From Cordylochernes scorpioides (taxonomy: Eukaryota > Arthropoda > Arachnida > Pseudoscorpiones > Chernetidae), in assembly GCA_030710605.1 (NCBI GenBank), contig CP092863.1, positions 125,104,049 through 125,168,048 of the forward strand: a stretch of DNA of 64,000 bases. Direction: 5' to 3'. The notes beneath the pieces were generated by a model. It saw nothing but the letters and a program-made list of their open reading frames with translations, was not told the origin of the DNA and searched no databases. The position numbers were made by a program, and so were the translations under genes. Position 1 is the stretch's first letter. Every line of letters begins with the position of its first letter. This document shows positions 1-8,405 of the stretch, piece after piece.

Positions 1-669
1 TAAATCCATATTGTTCTTCTAGTAATAGATTTCTTGTATCGAGGTGGTAGGTGAGTCGTCTGAGTATAATTTTTTCCATTAATTTGCAGCAAATATTTGT
101 GAGGGGGATAGGTCGGTAGTTTTTTGGGTCATCAGCAGATTTGTTAAGTTTTTAATGGGAATTATTGTTGCATTTTTACAGTCTTGAGGCAATTTTCCAG
201 TTTTCCAGGAGTTATTGAAAATATTAAGAAGTCTTTCTTTGCCATTTTTTCCCAAGTTTGATATCATTCGGCCATGGATTCCATCTGGCCCAGGAGTCTT
301 GTTTAGGTCAGTGTTTTCTAATGCATAAACTAGCTCTTTCATTTTGATTTTTTTCATGGAAAATATTATGAGTGCTGGTGACATTTTTACAGTCATGAAT
401 AATCTTTCGGGCCTTTTTTCAACCTTGATTTTACTACTTATTTGATATGAATTACCTAAAAGATTGGCAGCAATTTTGTCATTAGTTGCTGGTGTACCAT
501 CTGTATTCTTAATCATATTTGTGTTTTCAGTTTGTGGCTGGACTCTGTCAATTTGTTTTGCCAAATTCCAAAGTTTTGTATTTGGGTTTCTTGGGTTCAG
601 GTTTTCACAGGTTTGTTTCCATTTTTCCCTTTTCACATTTACGTATAATCTTTTTATTTTTGCAATCAC
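1..669 (-). pseudogene. Jockey-like non-LTR retrotransposon reverse transcriptase fragment
   Basis: Read leftward, this encodes the N-terminal part of a non-LTR reverse transcriptase. A basic linker is followed by the diagnostic NKTPGPDGIHG motif (RT block 1), then a segment ending in ATIIPIKN, and after a frameshift near 130-150 the NYRPI-type motif and a LEEQYGF-type block, cut by the window edge. This enzyme would copy the element RNA at a nicked chromosomal site (target-primed reverse transcription). The frameshift and the loss of contiguity with the endonuclease upstream show that it is dead. The catalytic FADD block would lie outside the window. The clade (Jockey or CR1) is inferred from overall resemblance only. 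Confidence 0.8.
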
Positions 670-688
670 AATGTTCAGTTTAGTTCTA

Positions 689-1397
689 CTATTTGTTTGG
701 TTTTGGGTGCACTTTTTTGTAGTTCATTTCTTTTAGGTATAAGTGTTTGAATATTTTTTGCCTGGTGTGTATAATTTGGAAATTATTTCTTAATATTACC
801 TCTTGGTATTGAAACTTTGACTGCTTCAATAATGGTGTTTTCGAAAGATATCCAATTAGCCTTTTTGAAGTTCCAGAATTTTTCTTAATTGAGCTAGTTT
901 TGGTCTTGGTGCTAATTTCTATCAAATTAGGCAAATGATCACTTCCAAAACTTTTTAATATTCGCTATTTGCATTTGTGGAAAATGTCAGGATAGTAAAA
1001 ACTTATATCAAGGGCTTGTGCAGTATTTATTATAGCTTGTAGGAATGATGGGTAGGATTCCCATCATTTAAGCAAATGAAGGCATTGTCGTCAAATATGT
1101 TTGATAGTATTTTGCCTCTTGGGTTTGGCGTGGAACATCCTCATAGTTGATGTTTGGCATTAAGGTCACCTACAATAATAGTGTTGTCTGTAAGAAATTG
1201 AGCCATTGTTCCATCGTCAATAAATGTATTGTTTAGAGGGTGATACACATTGTATATGTTGATGCCTTTGTTTTGATTGAGGTAGACTTTGATATCTTGG
1301 GCTTCGAGGTCTGATGTGTTTGGAATATTAACGGCTATTATCTCATAGTACAAATTCTTTATTGAAAATGCTAAGCCACCCCCTTTAACAGTATATA
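689..1397 (-). pseudogene. APE-type endonuclease domain of the same non-LTR element
   Basis: Minus-strand reading at 1141-1397 gives endonuclease-like motifs, notably NVYHPLNN and TIIVGDLNAKH, the conserved Asn/Asp metal-binding region of APE endonucleases in non-LTR elements. Further along, at about 930-945, the terminal SDHLP motif of the domain appears, followed by a linker leading to the RT fragment. The order EN, linker, RT is that of a Jockey-like ORF2. The pieces lie in different frames with stops between 934 and 1140. The domain begins abruptly at about 1397, where an unrelated plus-strand element starts, so the N-terminus and ORF1 are missing. Confidence 0.72.
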
Positions 1398-2150
1398 CAG
1401 ATGGATCTTCAGACCTTACCCTGAGTAATGGAGGGGCCGGAATTAACATAATACTGCATGATGAAACAAACATCAAAATCAAAGGAGGAGCAAGACAGAT
1501 TTCGTCAAACTTCACTTGTGAACTGACAGCTATCTGGAAAGCCCTTGATGTATGCCTTAACCATCCATCCCTGCATCAAGCAGAAGGATTTTTTAAATAT
1601 ACAGCGGCTCCATATCCGCTCTAGAAGCAATTCAGAAGGGCAATACTAAAATCACACAGAAAATACACTCGTTACTTACCCAACTGGAACCATTGGAGAA
1701 TAACTGCATTCTACATTGGATCCCTGCCCATGCTGGGATCGGGGGGTAATAAAATGGCATTTGAATTGGCAAAGGAAGCCAGAAAGTTGAGCCAAAGGAA
1801 AGAACAAATGTCATTATTTGACGCTGATTCTTTGTCAAAATACAAGATAATTAAACAAAAAAATAAGAAAAGATCAAAATGCGAAATAAACTCTGAGAGA
1901 AAAATGACAAAAACTATAACAAGACTTAGGAATGACAATACATCCAGATGGCACAAGAACCTATAGGACATGCAACAACTGTCCTGGTGTGGATCTAACA
2001 CCTACCCACATATTCTCATAGCCAGCAATGGCCGCAGCCTTGCAGAAAATTGACATAGACCCAGAGCAGCAGCTTTACACACCCAAGATAGTGGACATTG
2101 CTGCTGCTGTGATGGAGATGCATGGATACATCTAAGGCTCTTTATTGGAC
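1398..2150 (+). pseudogene. Non-LTR retrotransposon 3' part: RNase H and tail
   Basis: Plus-strand readings match the RNase H domain of R1/Jockey-type elements: a DGSS-like start near 1400, a GGAGI block, FTCELTAIWKAL near 1510, and a WIPAHAGI motif with the characteristic His near 1715-1740. A Cys-rich tail (CNNCPGVDLTPTH) follows at about 1970-2010, and then the text AAALQKIDIDPEQQ near 2035-2070. The 3' end is an ACAACAACAAC run near 2145-2165, typical of a non-LTR tail. Stops and frameshifts are numerous. This element runs opposite to the endonuclease and RT to its left, so it is a separate insertion. Confidence 0.7.
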
Positions 2151-2165
2151 ACGACAACAACAACG

Positions 2166-2715
2166 GCATTCCAGAGTAAAATAAATTATCAGAGATAGAT
2201 ACATATTTTTCAAATGACTTAAAATAAATATAATCGATACTGAGTGAGAGTTGAATTAAAAATATTAGAAATTTATTATCTTTGGAAACAAACCGTATCT
2301 AAAATATAAATTTTCTTTTTGCTACATGTTTTAATTTGCATTCACCTATTTTACATATCTCTGATTGTATTTGAAAATCGTTAACCAATTCTTCATACTT
2401 TTGGCGAAGTGGTGTTTTATTAATTTGTTATTTGAAATTATTAGGGTTCTTTCCTGGTATTCAAAAAGGAAAAATACGTGTCGATCAGTTATAATTTTCA
2501 ATTTATCAAACCATTTGGCCGCTAAATCTCTGATTCTGGTAGAGCGCCATCTGGCGAATAAAATTGTAACTAAAATCAATTTCAAATTTTTCATTATTTG
2601 CCATAAAAAATCCCATTGCATCCTGAACACAATGGTGTTTACCGCATTGCTCTAGCGCAAATATTCGCGGAGTTATTAATTTTTAAAATAGTGCGGGACT
2701 TTTGGATCACCCTGT
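2166..2715. repeat. AT-rich stretch ending in a mariner-like terminal sequence
   Basis: No gene is recognised. The right end reads TTTGGATCACCCTG followed by TA, which in reverse resembles the CAGGGTGATCCAAA start of many mariner/Tc1-type inverted repeats. A TGGCGAATA motif seen in other repeats here occurs near 2552. I did not find the matching left repeat, so this is at best one end of a decayed DNA transposon. Confidence 0.35.
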
Positions 2716-2939
2716 ACATTACAATCCGAACCATAGGACTTTTAAGAACTACAAAGGAATAGGTGACGCTGCTTCATTTTATAGATCAATATTCCCCGGC
2801 AAAACGTCCATCTATGATACTAGTGAAATATCAGAGTGGATGTGATAAACTCTACACACATTTAATTTGAGGGGTGGTTTGTATCGAGCTAGTTCTAAAT
2901 CTTACTGGTCTCGGGGAAGTTTTAGAAATAACTCTTTAT

Positions 2940-3120
2940 TAATTAACTAGCGGATATACCCGGCTTCGCCTGGGTTTTACCCGAGTGAAAATTTGCCTAA
3001 CGAATATTTAAAATATTTTCCGAGCAAACATCCACTCTCTACTGAAGCTCTCTCTACAGTATAGAGTGGATGTTTGCTCGATTTTTTTTTCGATTTTTAT
3101 AAAGATTTTTATAAATATGT
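2940..3120. repeat. Dispersed repeat beginning with a CCGGCTTCGCCTGGG motif
   Basis: At about 2946 the text AGCGGATATACCCGGCTTCG begins a low-complexity repeat. Similar starts occur at 11617 (CCGAGTGACCCGGGCAACG) and 15213 (AGCGAACCCGGCCACGCGT), so this is a dispersed family of unknown class. It includes an internal inverted copy of an AGAGTGGATGTTTGCTCG-like segment (about 3020-3085). Confidence 0.4.
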
Positions 3121-3195
3121 GAAAAAATAATATATTAAAAACAAAAAAGGCATTTCCTGATTTCGTTCACATGAACATTTCTAGATGAATATATA

Positions 3196-3377
3196 CAGTA
3201 GAACCTCCCTTTAGTGAACACCCCGCTAGCAGACACCTCTCTATAAAGGACAAGTTTTCATTTGCAAAATTACCATTTTTACTATTTAGTAACTCTCCAG
3301 TAAGAGGAAACCTCTCCCTAAAGGACACGTTGACTCTGCAATTAGGTGTTGTCCTTTACAGGGAGGTAGTTCTACTG
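3196..3377. mobile_element. Pogo/Tigger-like MITE, 182 bp
   Basis: The ends are inverted repeats beginning CAGTAGAAC (left CAGTAGAACCTCCCTTTAGT, right the reverse of GGGAGGTAGTTCTACTG), each flanked by TA. CAGTAGAAC-type ends and a TA target are typical of pogo/Tigger elements. At 182 bp it cannot code for transposase and must have been moved in trans. Confidence 0.7.
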
Positions 3378-3501
3378 TATTGACTTTCATAAATTAATAT
3401 ATAGATATGACCTCTGTCTTCTTCTCGAGTGAATGTTTTGCTGTTAGAATATTGTTCCTGCCTACTGAAAATTATGGTCAAGTTGATTGTTCTGTGGAAT
3501 A

Positions 3502-4290
3502 TTAGTTTATTTAGAAACACAAGGTAATAAGACCAAATTCAAATAAATAAATAGTGTGTGATGTTTCGGTAATAACATTGTTAACATTGTGAAAAAATAG
3601 TACAAATGTGACATTGTACAGGGATAAGGTTCATAAATTAAGAAAAAGTCATCTCCTTATCGTGCAACTGAAAGTTTCTGATGGCTTTCGCCATCTATCC
3701 GAATAAATATCAACTATTCATTGATTTTTAATTATTCAAGAATTGGCCAAATTCCTTTTCTTAGTTTTCTTGATTAATCAAGAAAGGGTATTTGGCCAAT
3801 TCTGGAATAATTAGAAATCAATGAATAGTTGATATTTATTCCGATAGATGGCGTAAGCCATCAGCAACTTTCAGTTGCACGATAAGGAGATGACTTTTTC
3901 TTAATTGTTAACATCATCAGACAAAAGAAGAACAATTTTTTTTTGAAAATTAAATAACTTTATTGACCGCTGGTCAACAATTACTCACGAGGAGTTAATA
4001 GGGCAAACTATGTACATTGGGCGGAGCCCTCACCGAGGGGGGCCTATGAGGAGGGCAAGGCTATCCTTAGCTTGTGAATTCCCCTGCGAATGGTGGGATG
4101 GTTGTTCCGACAAAAGAAGGAGAAAAATATCACAGAATGTTTTTAACTAGCATATAAGTTGTGTAAACAAGATAACAGATAAGAAGAAATTTCAGAACTT
4201 TTGTTTGATGATGGTAACAATGCTGTTACCCAAATTTAACACACTATATATTTATTTGGAGTTATTTACCTTGTGTTTCTAATCTATAAT
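3502..4290. repeat. Long inverted repeat (arms 3502-3585 and 4204-4290)
   Basis: The left arm (TTTAGAAACACAAGGTAATA through ATAACATTGTTAAC) reappears inverted on the right as GATGGTAACAATGCTGTTAC through TTACCTTGTGTTTCTAAT. Related single arms occur at 6680-6760, 14830-14885, 18541-18625, 18690-18770 and 20335-20400, so the arm is a dispersed repeat. Inside sits the palindromic MITE at 3638-3904, apparently a later insertion. The segment 3950-4110 (GGGCGGAGCCCTCACC region) is unexplained. Confidence 0.65.
3638..3904. mobile_element. Near-perfect palindromic MITE, about 260 bp
   Basis: The sequence reads almost identically on both strands, from TTAAGAAAAAGTCATCTCC at the left to GGAGATGACTTTTTCTTAA at the right, with arms of about 110 bp meeting near TTGATTAATCAAG. 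TTAA stands at both borders, which would suit a piggyBac-type target, but it is also part of the palindrome, so the target is not proven. Other copies are at 4369-4640, 6823-7025, 27603-27720 and 30063-30150. No coding capacity. Confidence 0.75.
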
Positions 4291-4368
4291 CCAAATTGTA
4301 TATATAATCATTAGTTTGTTTAATTTAAGTCAACTCAGTGTGTGTGTGTGTAATTTTTATATTTGAAA

Positions 4369-4640
4369 AAAAAAAAGGCATCTCCTTATTGTACAACTGA
4401 AAGTTGCTGATAGCTTGCGCCATCTATCGGAATAAATATCAACTCTTTGTTGATTTTTATTCATTCCAGAATTATCTTGAAGATAGAGGTTGCCTGGCTG
4501 GTGCATTCATATTTCTTTTTAAAATATACTTTGGCCAGTTAAAGAGAAAATAAAACTTTTAAATGGCAGGAGTGTCTATTTTTTAAAGAAATATTCCAGA
4601 ATTGGCCAAATACCCATTCTTGATTAATCAAAGAAAGCTA
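4369..4640. repeat. Diverged, split copy of the palindromic MITE
   Basis: Begins AGGCATCTCCTTATTGTACA with the CGCCATCTATCGGAATAAAT segment, is interrupted at about 4480-4590 by unrelated AT-rich sequence, and resumes with CCAGAATTGGCCAAATACCC and CTTGATTAATCAA. The arms match the copy at 3638-3904. Confidence 0.6.
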
Positions 4641-4758
4641 ACCATGTACACATTTTGGTCTGTTGGCCCTCGTCAGATATGAGTGAGCTAGAGGTGAAGA
4701 AACAAAGAGGCAGGTTCTATGACCCATTGTTGGCCATGGTCTGGATCACAAGAAATAA

Positions 4759-4878
<120 letters not shown>

Positions 4879-4936
4879 ACATTTGTCCTAACACAGCGCT
4901 CAGTGTTTAACTAACTCACCCCCAGTGATTGTTGAT

Positions 4937-4942
4937 AATAAA
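4937..4942 (+). terminator. Polyadenylation signal AATAAA
   Basis: The hexamer lies 58 bases after the stop of the exon at 4801-4878, the usual distance for a 3' UTR signal. Confidence 0.45.
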
Positions 4943-4959
4943 CATAATTGGCTATAACT

Positions 4960-5755
4960 ACAGCTTTATTGAGTATTCTAGATGTAGCACATCTGTGGAA
5001 ATGTAAACAATTTGTCTCAATGGAAATAACTTTATAACTGGAAAACACCATTTTGCAAGGGGTTTGGCATTATAATTGGGTAAATAAGTAATCATTGGCA
5101 AAATAGGTTTTCTTGAAAAGGCTGAAATATCGGAATAATGTATAAAAAGTTGAGCTAAATCATTTAAAACTCAATTTATAATTACTTTGGGAGATCCCCA
5201 ATAATCATAAACCAACTTTGCCAGAGCAGGTTGTGTTCATTTTGCAGTTGAGGGGGTATATAGTCAATAATAACTAAATTTAAACACTAAAATAATAACT
5301 GTTGTTGCTATTTCCTATCCCCTTGTGCAAAGATTACACCATGAGTCCATGCTCCTCGAGCAAAAACTAAACTAAAAGAGAAGGTGATCCACCTCACATT
5401 GTATAATTCTATAAGCCTGTTCTCTCACAAAGTGAGAATCAAGTTTCAATATCTTACCCTTACTAATATATACTGTCAAGTGTTTTGTTTGTATTTGAAA
5501 CTGTGTTTTGTGTTACTTCCCCTTGTGTATGTTGGATTGTTTTAAGACAATGTTTACAGCATGGAATATTGAAGCTGTCTCTCCAGTCAGGAGAGTTGCA
5601 CAAACTTCAACCAAGCTACTGTCTCTGTAATCTAAAAAACTCAGGTCACAATGACATGAACATCGGCAAATTCAGAATGCCACCTGGAGATCAAGGTTTC
5701 AGGCACTCCAGGACAGCTTTGGTCTGTTCTATTCCTAGAATTGGCCACTTTACCA
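4960..5755. other. No gene recognised
   Basis: AT-rich sequence without a domain, conserved ORF or clear repeat boundary. The longest open frame (from 5485) runs into the SINE at 5757 and has no protein-like features. Confidence 0.5.
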
Positions 5756-5756
5756 G

Positions 5757-5975
5757 CTTCCAATGGGGGGCCTTTGATTCTTGCAAAAGTCCAACCCCAA
5801 CTCTGAGTGCAAGTAACCAAACAGGGCTCTGGTACATTTGTATAAATGCAAAAGTCGAACTGCTTTTCACATGTGTATACATGTGGTGCACTTACAGTAA
5901 AAAGTCGCCTTCTTCTACCCACTATGATTGTACCATGGCTTGTACCATGTATACTAGGGATAATTTTAAAAAAAA
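5757..5975 (+). repeat. SINE family 1, copy a (3' part)
   Basis: Matches the body of the full copy at 10740-11037: TTGCAAAAGTCCAACCCCA, a GGGCTCTGGTACATTTG block, CTGCTTTTCACATGTG, and the terminal ACTAGGGATAAT followed by A-rich sequence. The tRNA-like head is missing. Confidence 0.7.
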
Positions 5976-6019
5976 TTATCAACCAAACACCTTAGACCAA
6001 TTCACATTTTATTAATCCC

Positions 6020-6235
6020 ATGGGGATCTCCGATTATATCAAAGAAGGTCCTGGACAGATGACACCATGATTTTCAGTTCTCAAGTTTCCAAAGATGGTG
6101 ATCTTCCCAACTGAGCCATTTGGGGGCCAAAGATGCCACTGACCTAATTCTGCTAGGTGGCAGAGAGATGGTCAATAAATAAGCCTAGTCTTTGTATCTG
6201 TTTTGAAGGGAGAGGTAGCATACTTTTCTAGATTT
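6020..6235. repeat. Fragment related to the MITE at 9944-10331
   Basis: The stretch GAGATGGTCAATAAATAAGC to TTTTGAAGGGAGAGGTAGC parallels GAGATGGTCAATAGAGATGG to TTTTGAGGGAGAGGTGACC at the right end of the MITE near 10270-10325. Only one diverged arm is seen. Confidence 0.45.
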
Positions 6236-6309
6236 TTCCTAGCTAAACTTCTACACATATTCGAGGTTTTCCTCATATTAATAGGAATTTTTTTTTTTAT
6301 CTCCCAAGT

Positions 6310-6570
6310 ATACATGGCCATGATAATCATGGTAGGTAGTTAGTAACCGCTTTTGTTTACTGTAAGTGCCCCACATGTCTACATGTAGAAAGCAGTTCGA
6401 CTCGTGCACTTACAAATGTGCCAGAGCCCCATTTGGTTACTTGCACTCATTGGTGGGGTTGGACTTCTACAATGAGGGGGTTGTTGAAGCAATTTTTTTC
6501 TTCAGAAAAAGTGCCCTGTGCAGGATTCAATCCCTGGTTTACATCACTCCTTCACCACCACCTATATAGT
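6310..6570 (-). repeat. SINE family 1, copy b
   Basis: Minus orientation. From the left: ATGATAATCATGGTAGGTAG, CCACATGTCTACATG, CAGAGCCCCATTTGGTTACT, GGGGTTGGACTT, an A/T-rich spacer, and a degenerate tRNA-like head (GTGCAGGATTCAATCCCTGG), which carries the B-box-like GGATTGAATCC in reverse. Confidence 0.7.
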
Positions 6571-6822
6571 ACTCAGTGAAACATTCCTGTTTGTGTGAAA
6601 CAGTAGCTTTATATTTTTTGTACAATGATTTCTGCATTGATAAGGCACAATTTGGTGTTTTCATTAAGTACTTTTGTCTGAAGATGGTAACAACGCTGTT
6701 ACCAAAACGTCACACACTATTTATTTATTTATTTGGATTTGGTCTTATTACCTTGTGATTTCTGCATTGATAATCTACTTGAACCTTGGTATGACAATTT
6801 CACTTGGGAACAAGATTCTATG

Positions 6823-7025
6823 TTAAGAGAAAGGCATCTCCTGATTGTACAGTAAAAGTTGCTGATGGCTTGCGACATTTATTGGAATAAATAACTTGAT
6901 TAATCAAGAATGGGTATTTGTCCAATTCTGGAATAATTTTAAAAAATCAACGATTAGTTGATAGTTATTCTGACAGATGGCAAAGCAACTTTTAATCATA
7001 TGATCAGGAGATGTCTTTCTCTTAT
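6823..7025. mobile_element. Palindromic MITE, shorter copy
   Basis: TTAAGAGAAAGGCATCTCCT at the left is mirrored by AGGAGATGTCTTTCTCTTA at the right. The centre contains CTTGATTAATCAAG. About 200 bp, so the arms are shorter than in the copy at 3638-3904. It is preceded at 6675-6760 by one arm of the dispersed repeat described at 3502-4290. Confidence 0.65.
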
Positions 7026-7361
7026 CAACCTGAACCCAGTAAGGTTTCACTTTTGTACTATTTTCCATAAAGCTATTACATTGTTATCGCCATGGAGTTA
7101 TAGAATTAGGATATTCTAACACCAAGTTGATGGTATTATAACAATGAGGTTCACTCTATGCAAAACCTAAGCAAGCTGCCAAGTAGCTGCCAGAATCAAA
7201 CCTAGGTGATAATTGGGACTAATGATATTTGCTGTCTTAGTTGGTCCCAATTAAACTAAATGTGGCTGCATACATATAGGGAATATGTCTTTGTCACAGG
7301 GGAAGAAGCTCTCTGGTCAAATTATACTTTTGTTGAATCAAGGAAACTGTGAAGTACACTC

Positions 7362-7540
7362 ATGGACAAAACTTAAAGAAGTGGTAAGTCTTTTTTGAAG
7401 GAGAGAGAGGCTGTTCACACTCGATTATCTCATGTGTCTTCAATAAAGGTCACTGTAATATCTTTCAGAGTTATTGTCTCAATCCTGATATACATGCTAA
7501 AAGGTACAACTTCCTTAAGTTTTGTCGATTTGCGTAAATT
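7362..7540 (+). repeat. Single copy of the 118-bp repeat unit
   Basis: Starts with ACTCATGGACAAAACTTAA and contains TCTTCAATAAAGGTCACTG, TTTCAGAGTTATTGTCTC and AAGGTACAACTTCCTTAAG, the same text as the tandem units at 40005-40592. The two ends are inverted relative to each other (AAAACTTAA versus TTAAGTTTT), which suggests a short DNA element. Confidence 0.6.
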
Positions 7541-7659
7541 GAGTCATTCTATGAAATCTGTCAACATTGTGTATGCAACTTTTTTTCATCATATGAAAGA
7601 TTCTTTGCATATCGGCAGCACATGCAAATATTCCCTACAGTGATAAATAAATAACAAAC

Positions 7660-8405
7660 CTGTGTGTAAATGTATTTAAAGAAAAAAAAAAGGAAGAATC
7701 GTGGAATGAGCAACAAGTGGGGTTTTTAATTTACAACTTTTTTTTTGTTTTGTTACAAAAAAGAGAATCGCTAATTGTTATAAACAAACAATCACACTGT
7801 TTACATATGCGATGTAAACAGCTATAGATACAGATATGATGGAATTACGTTGGAGGTATAAAAAATTATGTCTCTCTTCTTTTAATTCTTTAGAATAATT
7901 ATTCTCTCTATGTACAGGAATTCTCACAACTTGTTTGTTGTTGTTTACATGGGACAAACAAAGGCAAATGGTGCAAAGTCTCTCACCCTAAATCTAATTT
8001 ATTATAAATAGATTTGTTTATATATATAATTTCTCTCTCTATATAAAATGTATAAATATATATAGGGGAGATACACACACTCCTCTCTCAAACATAGAAA
8101 ATATATAATCTTCCTCAAATAGTATATGCAAATATAGAAAAAGGAGAATAACAATAAATGAGACAGGGAAAAAAAAAAACTTTAACAAAAAAAAATAGAA
8201 AAAAAAAACATTTTTTTTATATAACAAAATACTAACAAATTTGTTCGTCTATAAGGCTATTCTACACTTAGGGAAAGAAAAACAACTAAAGGAATAATAG
8301 TTGAATATATATATTTGTATATAAAATATATATATAAGATAAATAATATTGTTTACTAAATAGTTGAAGGCAATTGGTCCGGGTGTATATGACAAGAGGA
8401 GAGGA
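7660..8405. other. AT-rich region, possible 3' UTR of the ANKFY1-like gene
   Basis: No coding sequence. It lies directly downstream (minus strand) of the FYVE stop codon at 8406-8408. A minus-strand AATAAA occurs at about 7998-8003, so some or all of 7990-8405 could be 3' untranslated sequence. Poly(A)/poly(T) and TATATA runs dominate. Confidence 0.35.

Noticed and set aside
2346-2655. Overlapping open frames on both strands of about 95 codons
   Set aside because: No domain, AT-driven composition, next to a mariner-like terminus; more likely non-coding repeat.
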